Shown piece by piece: positions 7,331 through 14,814 of a stretch of DNA of 20,107 bases. Location of the stretch: IMG/VR virus record IMGVR_UViG_3300035670_012715, positions 1-20,107 of that record; one strand, written 5' to 3'. Numbering within the stretch: the stretch's first letter is position 1; every line of letters starts with the position of its first letter. The DNA comes from a virus. The notes under the pieces are model-generated. The model worked only from the letters and a program-made list of their open reading frames with translations. It searched no databases and had not been told where the DNA came from. The position numbers and the translations under genes were made by a program.

Positions 7331-7953
7331 AAATAAGTTATGCTATAACAGTAAAGGATGAGTTAATTGAGTTAGATAGACTTTTATTTAAACTCGAAAA
7401 CTGTAAAAGAGATAAGGACGAAATTGTAGTTGTATACGATAGTGCAAACGGGGGAGAAAATGTAAACCAATACTTAAGAGCTAAAACAGTCAACAAAAGT
7501 TTTTTTAGATGGCATGCATTTGAATTCAAAAATGATTTTTCAGAATTAAAAAATTATTTAACCAAACAATGTACAGGTGATTATATCTTTCAAATAGATG
7601 CCGACGAAATTCCACATGAATATCTAATTTCCATATTACCCACCATACTAGAGTCAAACCTTGAAACCGAAGTGTATCTAACGCCAAGAGTTAACACTGT
7701 AGAAGGCATTACTCAAGACCATATTCAAAAATGGGGATGGAGAGTAGATGAGAATGGATGGATCAACTATCCTGATTACCAATGGAGAATTTGGAAAAAC
7801 AAACCTGAAATAAAGTGGATAAATAAAGTTCATGAAAGGTTGGATGGGTTTAAAACTTATGTAGCTTTACCACCACAAGAAGAATTTTCTTTATATCACC
7901 CAAAAACTATAGAAAAACAAGAAAAACAAAACAATTATTATAATACGCTATGA
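7327..7953 (+). CDS. GT2-like (GT-A fold) glycosyltransferase, short
   Basis: A 208-residue protein with the core of a family 2 glycosyltransferase: opening strand KISYAITVKDELIELDRLL (2-20), then EIVVVYDS (32-39), an asparagine/leucine helix FSELKNYL (71-78), and the metal/nucleotide-binding DxD in GDYIFQIDADEIP (D91-A-D93). The downstream WRIWKN and HERLDG segments resemble the acceptor-side part of WaaE-like transferases. It is shorter than usual (250-300) but has no internal break. Neither a signal peptide nor a membrane anchor is seen. It overlaps both neighbours by four bases. Sugar specificity is unknown. Confidence 0.82.
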   Translation: MKISYAITVKDELIELDRLLFKLENCKRDKDEIVVVYDSANGGENVNQYLRAKTVNKSFFRWHAFEFKNDFSELKNYLTKQCTGDYIFQIDADEIPHEYLISILPTILESNLETEVYLTPRVNTVEGITQDHIQKWGWRVDENGWINYPDYQWRIWKNKPEIKWINKVHERLDGFKTYVALPPQEEFSLYHPKTIEKQEKQNNYYNTL

Positions 7954-9092
7954 AAAAAGTATGGTACGCCCCCAATAAACTAGAAGCTTATGGGGAAGAA
8001 GAAATAAAAGCAGTTGAACAATGTCTTCGAGATGGTTGGTTAGCAGGTTTTGGTCCACGTTCTATTGAATTTGAAGAAAAAATTGCAAAAGAATTTAGGA
8101 AAAAATTTGGTGTATTTGTAAATTCAGGCTCATCTGCTTGTTTACTAGCTGTAGCATCTTTGGATTTACCTAAAGGATCTAAAATTATTACCCCTGCTTG
8201 TACATTTTCAACTACATTAGCTCCTATTATCCAACTTGGATATAAGCCTGTGTTTGTAGATGTTGGGTTGAATGATTATGTTGCAGATATTGAGCAAGTA
8301 GTAAATGCTATTACAGAAGAAGTAAAAGCTATTATGTTACCCAATCTAATTGGAAACAAACCAAACTGGAAGCTTTTAAGACAAATTCTTAAAAATATGA
8401 ATAGAGAAGATATTATTCTCATTGAAGATTCAGCTGATACAGTAACTGAAACTTTAGAATCAGATATCTCAACTACTAGTTTTTACGCTTCTCACGTTAT
8501 TACAGCAGGTGGAATGGGAGGAATGGTAATGTTTAATAACGAAAAATATGTTAAACGTGCTTTAATGTTTAGAGATTGGGGCCGTATTGGAGATAATAGT
8601 GAAGATATGAGCGAACGTTTTGCACATGATGTTGATGGTTTGCCTTATGACTATAAATTCTTATATGGTGTTTTAGGATATAACATGAAGTGTAGTGAAA
8701 TGAGTGCGGCATTTGGTTTAGTACAGTTAGAACGTTTCCAAACCTTTAAAAACAAACGTAGAGATAATATTAAAAGATATTTAGAAAATCTTAAAGACGT
8801 CAAAGAACTTATTTTACCTGATGATAGTATAGAACCTAATTGGCTTGCTATTCCGCTTCAAACTGAACGTAGATTAGAATTGCTTAATTTCTTAGAAAAT
8901 AATAATATCCAAACTAGAGTTACATTTGCAGGTAATGTTACTAGACACCCTATTTACAGAGAATATCTACAAGAATTTAAAAATTCAGATCTAATAATGA
9001 AAAACGGATTTTTGTTAGGTGCTCATCACGGAATGGGTCTAGATGATGTAGATTACGTTTGTGATAAAATTAAAGAATTCTTTAACCAATGA
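7950..9092 (+). CDS. DegT/RfbH-family PLP protein with His replacing catalytic Lys; probable sugar 3-dehydratase
   Basis: A 380-residue member of the DegT/DnrJ/EryC1/StrS fold. Seen: N-terminal GWLAGFGPRSIEFEEKIA, phosphate-binding SGSSA (59-63), the PLP-ring aspartate in LIEDSADT (D160), and SFYASHVITAGGMGG (177-191). H182 stands where aminotransferases have the Schiff-base lysine. FRDWGR and LPYDYKFLYGVLGYNMK match the RfbH/E1 branch. In ColD and in CDP-4-keto-6-deoxyglucose 3-dehydrase the same Lys-to-His change converts transamination to C-3 deoxygenation. The cysteines that hold the [2Fe-2S] cluster of E1 after FRDWGR are absent here (IGDNSEDMSERF), as in ColD. The nearby gmd gene could supply ColD's substrate. 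Family is well supported; the exact reaction is inferred. Confidence 0.88.
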   Translation: MKKVWYAPNKLEAYGEEEIKAVEQCLRDGWLAGFGPRSIEFEEKIAKEFRKKFGVFVNSGSSACLLAVASLDLPKGSKIITPACTFSTTLAPIIQLGYKPVFVDVGLNDYVADIEQVVNAITEEVKAIMLPNLIGNKPNWKLLRQILKNMNREDIILIEDSADTVTETLESDISTTSFYASHVITAGGMGGMVMFNNEKYVKRALMFRDWGRIGDNSEDMSERFAHDVDGLPYDYKFLYGVLGYNMKCSEMSAAFGLVQLERFQTFKNKRRDNIKRYLENLKDVKELILPDDSIEPNWLAIPLQTERRLELLNFLENNNIQTRVTFAGNVTRHPIYREYLQEFKNSDLIMKNGFLLGAHHGMGLDDVDYVCDKIKEFFNQ

Positions 9093-9505
9093 TACAATAT
9101 TTCTCTAAAATAGATCCCCAAAAACTACTACACGTAATAGTTAGAAAAGAAGATTTAACTCCTGGGAGAGTAGAAGTAGTACCTGAAGATAATTTTATCC
9201 AATGTGCTCTTCTTAATATGGAAAAAGGTAAAACTTTTAAACCACACAGACATATCTTTAAAGAGAGAACTAGAAATGTTATAGCTCAAGAGAGTTGGAT
9301 TGTGGTTCAAGGTAGTGTAAAATGTACTTTTTACGATTTAGATAATTCAATACTAGTTGAACCTATTCTAAATCCAGGAGATGCTTCTTTTACATTAGAA
9401 GGAGGACATACTTATACTATTTTAGAAGACAACACTTTGGTGTATGAATACAAAACAGGACCTTATGAAGGTCAGGCTTTAGATAAAATATTTTTAAATG
9501 ACTAA
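9089..9505 (+). CDS. Cupin-fold sugar-cluster protein (WbuC/FdtA-like)
   Basis: A 138-residue single-domain cupin. Putative metal ligands are H53 and H55 in KPHRH, E68 in QESW and H107 in GGHTY, with the usual glycine turn after the first motif (VVQGSV) and PGD before the second. The C-terminal YEYKTGPYEGQALDK resembles the GPY-DK ending of WbuC-like cupins found in O-antigen loci. 3,4-ketoisomerases of the FdtA type are also cupins of this size, so isomerisation of a 4-keto sugar is an alternative role. The gene lies directly after a 4-keto-sugar enzyme and before an acyltransferase. It overlaps by four bases upstream and eight downstream. Confidence 0.82.
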   Translation: MIQYFSKIDPQKLLHVIVRKEDLTPGRVEVVPEDNFIQCALLNMEKGKTFKPHRHIFKERTRNVIAQESWIVVQGSVKCTFYDLDNSILVEPILNPGDASFTLEGGHTYTILEDNTLVYEYKTGPYEGQALDKIFLND

Positions 9506-10010
9506 AAATATCTTCATTCACAAAGATGCGGAGTTTAAAGTAGATCCTGTAATGGGGGATCATATTGCAATTGACAAAGGGGTGTATTGTACCGTTAATA
9601 TTACAATCGGAGATTATACCCATATCTCCCCATATGTTACTATTATTGGTGGAAAAAACGCGTACTTCTACAGCAATGGTTTCAATAATATAATGGCAGG
9701 TGCACGAATTATCTGTGGATCAGACAGATTTGATGGTTCGGGATTATTTGGAGCTATGATCCCTAATGAATTTAAAGGTAAACAAATCATGAAGCCTGTA
9801 GTAATGGGAAAATTTTCTAACATAGGAACTAATGCTATTGTTTTACCTGGTTCCACTTTAAGAGAAGGAGTACTTTTAGCCGCGGGAAGTTTACTAATAG
9901 GGGATACTGAACCTTGGGGTGTGTATAAAGGTAATCCTGCTGTATTAGTCAAAAAAATAGATCCAACACTTACAAAACAAAAATATAATGAACTTTCAAG
10001 CCGTAACTGA
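9498..10010 (+). CDS. Left-handed beta-helix (hexapeptide repeat) acyltransferase
   Basis: A 170-residue acetyltransferase-type protein. Hexapeptide-repeat coils run through ITIGDYTHISPYVTIIGG (35-52) and again MGKFSNIGTNAIVLPGSTL (103-121), followed by LLAAGSLLIGD and the typical ending YKGNPAVLVKKID (143-155). These proteins form trimers and use acetyl-CoA (or formyl-folate in some relatives) to modify a sugar hydroxyl or amino group. A usual catalytic histidine is not obvious in the standard place; H22 and H42 are the only later candidates. Its neighbours, a cupin before and an aminotransferase-like gene after, match the gene types of N-acetylated 3- or 4-amino-deoxysugar pathways. Substrate unknown. 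Confidence 0.85.
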   Translation: MTKNIFIHKDAEFKVDPVMGDHIAIDKGVYCTVNITIGDYTHISPYVTIIGGKNAYFYSNGFNNIMAGARIICGSDRFDGSGLFGAMIPNEFKGKQIMKPVVMGKFSNIGTNAIVLPGSTLREGVLLAAGSLLIGDTEPWGVYKGNPAVLVKKIDPTLTKQKYNELSSRN

Positions 10011-10575
10011 ATTTGAAAATAAATTAGCTGAGTTTTTTGGTTCTCCCTATGCTATAGCTGTAGATTGTTGTACTCATGGAGTTGAATTATCTTTAAGGTA
10101 TACAAAAGCTAAAGTTATAGAGGTTCCAAAACATACTTATTTATCTATTCCCTTTTTAGCTGATAAACTAAATATAGAACTAAAATGGAAAGATGATAAC
10201 TGGAAAGATTATTATTATCTAACCGATAAAGTTATTGATGCAGCTGTGCTTTGGAAAAAAAATAGCTACATTCCTGGAACTTACATGAGTATTTCATTTC
10301 AGTACCAAAAACACTTGTCTTTAGGAAGAGGCGGTATTATATTAACAGATGATAAAAATGCAGCTGAGGAATTGAAAAAAATGAGCTATGATGGTAGATT
10401 ACCTAACATACCATGGAGAGAACAAGATATAGAAACCATGGGATATCATTACTACATGACCCCAGAAACCGCCCAATTAGGGCTAAATAAACTAGAAAAT
10501 GCAATTAATTCCCAACCTAGGCAGTGGGTTGTAGAAGATTGGCCTAATTTAACTAACATGAAAATTTTTAAATAA
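9988..10575 (+). CDS. Miniature DegT/DnrJ-type aminotransferase-like protein
   Basis: A 195-residue protein, about half the usual 370-400 of sugar aminotransferases. Kept features: FENKLAEFFGSPYAIAVDCC (9-28, start of the family core), an Asp in VIDAAV (D84) at the place of the PLP-ring contact, and SFQYQKHLSLGRGG (103-116) with a lysine (K108) where the Schiff-base lysine belongs, then a YDGR segment and a helix MTPETAQLGLNKLEN. Missing: most of the region between the second strand and the Asp, and the entire C-terminal domain. Flanking genes are intact and overlap (23 bases upstream, one downstream), so this looks like a deliberate small protein, not a frameshift. It may be a minimal enzyme or a partner subunit. 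Confidence 0.8.
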   Translation: MNFQAVTEFENKLAEFFGSPYAIAVDCCTHGVELSLRYTKAKVIEVPKHTYLSIPFLADKLNIELKWKDDNWKDYYYLTDKVIDAAVLWKKNSYIPGTYMSISFQYQKHLSLGRGGIILTDDKNAAEELKKMSYDGRLPNIPWREQDIETMGYHYYMTPETAQLGLNKLENAINSQPRQWVVEDWPNLTNMKIFK

Positions 10576-11549
10576 TGAAAAAAGCTTTTATTACAGGTAT
10601 AGGGGGACAAGATGGTTCTTATCTAGCAGAATATCTCTTAGACTTAGGATATGAAGTTCATGGTATTATTAGAAGAAATTCTACCCCTGAACATCAACAA
10701 TCTCGATTAGATGGGATAAGAACTAATCCAAATCTCCACATATCTTATGGTGATTTACTAGATATCTCAGGTATTGAACGTCTACTATCTCAAATTCAAC
10801 CTGATGAAATTTATAATTTAGCAGCTCAATCTCACGTGAGAATTAGTTTTGAAATTCCACAATTTACAATCCAAGCTAATGCTTTAGGAGTAGTTAATGT
10901 ATTAGAAGCTATGAAAAATAATTGCCCTAATGCTAAATTTTATCAAGCAAGTTCTTCTGAAATGTTTGGTAGTGCTGTAGATGAAGATGGATTTCAAAGA
11001 GAAACTACTAGGATGAATCCTGTATCTCCATATGGATGTGCAAAAGTATTTGGTTACAATATAGTTCGCAACTATAGAAATGCCTATAATTTGCATCTAT
11101 CAAATGGCATTTTGTTTAACCACGAATCTCCTCGTAGAGGCTCTAATTTTGTAACTAATAAAGTAGTTAAAGCAGCAGTAAGAATTAGTTTGGGTCTTCA
11201 AGATAAATTAGAACTAGGTAATCTAGATGCTTATAGAGATTGGGGTCACTCAAGAGATTATATTAAGGCTATGCACTTGATTTTACAACAACCTAATCCT
11301 GGAGATTGGGTAGTAGCAACAGGTGAAACTCGTTCTGTGAGAGATATGTGTAAATATGTTTTTGAAAAACTAAATCTTAACTATGAAGATTATATTGTTC
11401 AAAATCAAAAATTTCTTCGTCCTGAAGAATTAAAATACCTAAAGGGAGATTCTACTCGAATGCGAGAACTAGGATGGAAACCTGAATATACTTTTGAAAG
11501 TATGATGGACGAAATGGTTGAATTTTGGGTTAATCATTATAGCAAATGA
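10575..11549 (+). CDS. gmd: GDP-mannose 4,6-dehydratase
   Basis: Converts GDP-D-mannose to GDP-4-keto-6-deoxy-D-mannose, the entry to GDP-fucose, GDP-colitose, GDP-perosamine and GDP-rhamnose. Hallmarks seen: NADP-binding TGIGGQDGSYLAE (7-19), AAQSHV (83-88), SSSEMFG (126-132), catalytic Y153-x3-K157 in SPYGCAK, the gmd-specific FNHESPRRG (181-189), FVTNK and DAYRDWGHSRDY. The length of 324 is slightly short but complete. It overlaps the previous stop (TAATG) and the next start by four bases. It is the most securely identified enzyme of the module and fixes GDP-mannose chemistry as one branch; GDP-mannose itself must come from the host. Confidence 0.97.
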   Translation: MKKAFITGIGGQDGSYLAEYLLDLGYEVHGIIRRNSTPEHQQSRLDGIRTNPNLHISYGDLLDISGIERLLSQIQPDEIYNLAAQSHVRISFEIPQFTIQANALGVVNVLEAMKNNCPNAKFYQASSSEMFGSAVDEDGFQRETTRMNPVSPYGCAKVFGYNIVRNYRNAYNLHLSNGILFNHESPRRGSNFVTNKVVKAAVRISLGLQDKLELGNLDAYRDWGHSRDYIKAMHLILQQPNPGDWVVATGETRSVRDMCKYVFEKLNLNYEDYIVQNQKFLRPEELKYLKGDSTRMRELGWKPEYTFESMMDEMVEFWVNHYSK

Positions 11550-12424
11550 GTAATTATATAACTTTAAAAGAAATGGGGTCTTCTGGGGGCTTATGCTCCC
11601 AACTTCAAATTTTTGCTTCATTAGTAGCAGTTGCTAAAGCAAACAATTTAAAAATTGCATTTTCTGAAAACATGATTAAAAATCATGGGGTTGGTATCCG
11701 AATCTTTGATTTACTAGATTTATCCTCAGAATTTGAAGTAAAACCCGAAGAATTTTTCAGTAATTTTAGAAATAAACAAATTAATTTTCATACTACAAGA
11801 TATGATGAAAGTTTATTTAATCTAGAATCAGGATTTAACTATAATTTAGTTGGAAGATTTGATTTATACACTTATTGGTATAATAGTGTTGGAGAAAAAG
11901 TATCAAAATGGGAATACAAACCAGAACTAAAAATTCAAGCCCAAGAAAGACTAGATCAAATAAAAAAACACTTTGGTAATGATAAACCATTAGTTAGTAT
12001 TCATATTAGAAGAGGAGATTATTTGCTCCCCCAATATTCTTTTTGTATATTAGACCATGAATATTACACTAAAGCTATAGTAGATTATTTTATGCCTATA
12101 GAAGATTATAATTTTGTAGTTTTTTCCAATGATATAGAATTTGCTAAAAATCTATTTGTTGGTGATAATATATGGTTTGTAGATCCTGTAGGTGGAGAAA
12201 AAATATGCACTGATTCAGAAAAAGAAGATTTAGCACTTTTAAGTTTGTGTGATCATCACATTATAAGTAATAGTTCATATCCTTGGTGGGGAGCATATTT
12301 AAGTAAAAATAAAGATAAAAAAATTATATGCCCCACAAATTATTTAAAATCTTACCACCAGTCGTCTTGGATAAATGGAAGCTGGTATCCCACTAATTGG
12401 TTTAACATTGATAACAAAGCTTAA
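11546..12424 (+). CDS. GT11 alpha-1,2-fucosyltransferase-like glycosyltransferase
   Basis: A 292-residue family GT11-type enzyme. Seen: an N-terminal GGLCSQLQIFASLVAVAKAN (14-33), a variant of the GGLGNQMFQYA motif; the diagnostic HIRRGDY (153-159) that binds GDP-fucose; and SNSSYPWWGAYL (241-252), equivalent to the SNSTFSWW-type motif. Known members move L-fucose from GDP-fucose to a galactose hydroxyl. Placement immediately after gmd fits a GDP-fucose donor. The divergent first motif means another GDP-deoxyhexose is possible. It is cytoplasmic with no membrane segment and is separated from the next gene by two bases. Confidence 0.88.
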   Translation: MSNYITLKEMGSSGGLCSQLQIFASLVAVAKANNLKIAFSENMIKNHGVGIRIFDLLDLSSEFEVKPEEFFSNFRNKQINFHTTRYDESLFNLESGFNYNLVGRFDLYTYWYNSVGEKVSKWEYKPELKIQAQERLDQIKKHFGNDKPLVSIHIRRGDYLLPQYSFCILDHEYYTKAIVDYFMPIEDYNFVVFSNDIEFAKNLFVGDNIWFVDPVGGEKICTDSEKEDLALLSLCDHHIISNSSYPWWGAYLSKNKDKKIICPTNYLKSYHQSSWINGSWYPTNWFNIDNKA

Positions 12425-12426
12425 TT

Positions 12427-13377
12427 ATGAATAAAATAGTATATGTTACCGGTTGTCTAGGATTTATTGGTTCCTATGTAACTCGCAAATGCTTAGAAAG
12501 AGGTTGGCACGTAAGGGGAATTGATAAGATAACTTATGCCTCTAACCCCCTCTTACTTGAAGAATTTAATACTTACCCAAATTTTGTGTTTGAGGAGAAA
12601 GATATTAATGACATTGAATTTCTTTATGAGTGCGATTATTTTATAAACACAGCTGCTGAAACGCATGTGGGGAATTCAATTGTAAAAAGTGAAGATTTTC
12701 TCTATTCTAATGTAAACGGAGTATATCATATTCTTGAATTGCTTAGAAATTATCGCCAAGAAAGCTCTACTCTTCCTATTTTTATCCACTTCAGTACAGA
12801 TGAGGTTTATGGGGATATTGAAAATGGATCACATGGTGAAAAAGATATATTAAAACCATCTAACCCGTATGCCGCAACAAAAGCAGCAGCAGATCAACTT
12901 ATATTAGCGTGGGCCCGCACTTACAACTTACCTTATGTTATTTTACGTCCTACAAACAACTACGGTATTGGTCAGTATGTTGAAAAACTTATCCCCAAGT
13001 CTGTTAAATTTTTATCATTAGACAGAAAAATTCCTCTCCATAATGGTGGAACTCCTATTAGAAATTGGTTAAATGCTGATGATACAGCTGAAGCTGTGAT
13101 GGTTATCATTGATAGTAAAGTCCAAAATGAAATTTTTAATATTTGTGGTGGGTTTGAACAAAGTAATTTGGAAACTGTAAGTAAAATTATTAATTTAATG
13201 CTGCCGAATGAAAATGTGAATGGTCACTTAGATTTACATATTGTTAGAGTAGGTCAAGATATAAGATATGCTTTAGATGATTCTAAATTACGAGCATTAG
13301 GCTGGTCTCCTAAAAAAATATTTGACCAAGAACTTCCTAAAATTGTAGAATATTATAAAAATAACTTTATTTGGTAA
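12427..13377 (+). CDS. Extended SDR sugar-nucleotide 4,6-dehydratase, RmlB-like
   Basis: A 316-residue NAD-dependent dehydratase. Seen: TGCLGFIGS (8-16), DKITYASNP (33-41, like the DKLTYAGN of RmlB), AAETHVGNSI (76-85), FSTDEVYGD (122-130) with the T-D-E dehydration triad (T124, D125, E126), Y148-x3-K152, and RPTNNYGIGQYVEKLIP (174-190). These are the marks of dTDP-glucose 4,6-dehydratase. It is about 40 residues shorter than E. coli RmlB. No RmlA, RmlC or RmlD accompanies it, so the nucleotide and the pathway are open: UDP- or CDP-sugars are possible and dTDP-glucose could come from the host. Its stop shares one base with the next start. Confidence 0.88.
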   Translation: MNKIVYVTGCLGFIGSYVTRKCLERGWHVRGIDKITYASNPLLLEEFNTYPNFVFEEKDINDIEFLYECDYFINTAAETHVGNSIVKSEDFLYSNVNGVYHILELLRNYRQESSTLPIFIHFSTDEVYGDIENGSHGEKDILKPSNPYAATKAAADQLILAWARTYNLPYVILRPTNNYGIGQYVEKLIPKSVKFLSLDRKIPLHNGGTPIRNWLNADDTAEAVMVIIDSKVQNEIFNICGGFEQSNLETVSKIINLMLPNENVNGHLDLHIVRVGQDIRYALDDSKLRALGWSPKKIFDQELPKIVEYYKNNFIW

Positions 13378-14177
13378 TGAACAACAGAGAATTTAAATGT
13401 GTCAAGATTTTAACAGATCTTATTGAAAACGAAGGATTAGTTGGTATTAAAACTAGTTTTGAAGACGAAGGAGCTTTATTTAATGAAACTATCCGTTTAA
13501 AAGAAATTTGCAACCAATCCAAAACCAAAATTACTTTAAAGATTGGTGGTCCTGAAGCTATCCGTGATTTGAAAGATTCAATGGTGATTGGGGTAAAGGG
13601 AATTGTTGCACCTATGGTAGAATCAGATTTTGGACTCAGAAAATTTATCCAAGCTACTAAAACTTATATTCCTGAAGATGTGCGTTCTTCTCTTCAACTT
13701 AGTATTAACGTTGAAACAGTTACGGCAGTATCTAACATTGAAAAAATGGTAGCTACTTCTGAAATAGAAGATTTGTACGGGATTACTGTAGGACGTGTAG
13801 ATTTGGTTTCATCTTTAGGGAAAGATCGTAATTATGTAAATAGTGATGAAGTCTATAATATGGCTAAAACTGTTTTTACTTATGCTAAAGAAAAAGGATT
13901 AAAGGCTTGTTTAGGGGGAGCAATTTCTACAGATTCTCTTCCATTTTTGAAGAAATTGAATTCTGAAGGATTGCTAGATAAATTTGAGACTCGTTATGCA
14001 ATGTTTGATCCTTCAATTACTTTAAAAAATCTATCTAGAGCTTTATCTAAAGCCCAAATGTTTGAGTATGAATGGTTAATGGTAAAACATGAATTATACA
14101 GCTCAATGGCTAATCAAGATATTAAACGAATCCAAATGATTCAAGATCGTATTAATCAGTCTATGACATTTAAATAA
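13377..14177 (+). CDS. HpcH/HpaI aldolase/citrate lyase family protein
   Basis: A 266-residue TIM-barrel class II pyruvate-type aldolase. I chose ATG at 13377 (overlapping TAATG) over the in-frame TTG six bases earlier. Seen: GIKTSFEDEGA (23-33), LKIGGPEAIRD (54-64), VKGIVAPMVES (73-83), NVET with the metal-binding glutamate (E113), and ITVGRVDLVSSLG (136-148) with the metal-binding aspartate (D142). Known family members add pyruvate or acetyl units to aldehydes, or split 2-keto-3-deoxy acids. The residues expected to act as the HpaI catalytic His/Arg pair are not clear, and the KTSFEDEG and KIGGPEA motifs mark a distinct subgroup. It precedes a cyclase-like gene, so it may supply a 2-keto-3-deoxy acid. 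Confidence 0.85.
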   Translation: MNNREFKCVKILTDLIENEGLVGIKTSFEDEGALFNETIRLKEICNQSKTKITLKIGGPEAIRDLKDSMVIGVKGIVAPMVESDFGLRKFIQATKTYIPEDVRSSLQLSINVETVTAVSNIEKMVATSEIEDLYGITVGRVDLVSSLGKDRNYVNSDEVYNMAKTVFTYAKEKGLKACLGGAISTDSLPFLKKLNSEGLLDKFETRYAMFDPSITLKNLSRALSKAQMFEYEWLMVKHELYSSMANQDIKRIQMIQDRINQSMTFK

Positions 14178-14178
14178 A

Positions 14179-14814
14179 ATGGATATTTTATTAACAGGAG
14201 GATCTAGGGGTATAGGAAAAAGTATTAAAGATTTATTTGAATCTCATGGTCATAATGTATATTCCCCCACCAGAGAAGAATTAGATCTTTCTAAATCTAT
14301 ATCCCTACCCAAATGTGAGTTTGATATTGTTATTAATAATGCTGGGGTAAATTTTCTAAAATCTATTTTAGATATAGATAATGATGAAATAATGAGGATT
14401 AATTATACTTCCCCATTAGAAATAATCCAGCAATGTCTCCCTTATATGATTTCCAGAGAATATGGTAGAATAATTAATATAGGAAGTATTTGGATTGATT
14501 TAGCTAAACCTAAAAGATTAGCATATAGTGCTAGTAAAAATGCTTTACACTCACTAACTAAAGCACTTACAGCCGAATATGCTCATAAAGGAATTCTTTC
14601 TAATACAATTTCACCAGGATTTATTTCTACTGATTTAACATATCAAAATAATAGTATAGAACAATTAACTGCTCTACAATGCAATATACCTGTAGGTAGA
14701 TTGGGATTACCTGAAGAGGTAGCAAAATTAGTATATCAATTGACAGTTGATAATACTTACATTGCGGGGCAAAATATCAAAATAGATGGAGGATACTCAT
14801 GCACAATTTATTAA
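14179..14814 (+). CDS. Classical short-chain dehydrogenase/reductase (SDR)
   Basis: A 211-residue NAD(P)-dependent oxidoreductase with complete SDR motifs: TGGSRGIG (6-13), NNAG (53-56), N75 in RINYTS, and the catalytic S103, Y116 and K120 (GSIW; YSASK), then SPGFISTDL and IDGGYS at the C-terminus. It is shorter than the usual 240-260, mainly because loops are trimmed, but every catalytic position is present. One base separates it from the aldolase gene, and it overlaps the DHQ-synthase-like gene by 16 bases. It probably reduces or oxidises a keto group on the product of the aldolase/cyclase block. Exact substrate unknown. Confidence 0.9.
   Translation: MDILLTGGSRGIGKSIKDLFESHGHNVYSPTREELDLSKSISLPKCEFDIVINNAGVNFLKSILDIDNDEIMRINYTSPLEIIQQCLPYMISREYGRIINIGSIWIDLAKPKRLAYSASKNALHSLTKALTAEYAHKGILSNTISPGFISTDLTYQNNSIEQLTALQCNIPVGRLGLPEEVAKLVYQLTVDNTYIAGQNIKIDGGYSCTIY

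Noticed and set aside
9988-10575. Frameshifted or decaying remnant of a full-length aminotransferase
   Set aside because: The missing parts are not found in other frames nearby; the gene begins and ends with the same tight overlaps as its neighbours and keeps the lysine and aspartate.
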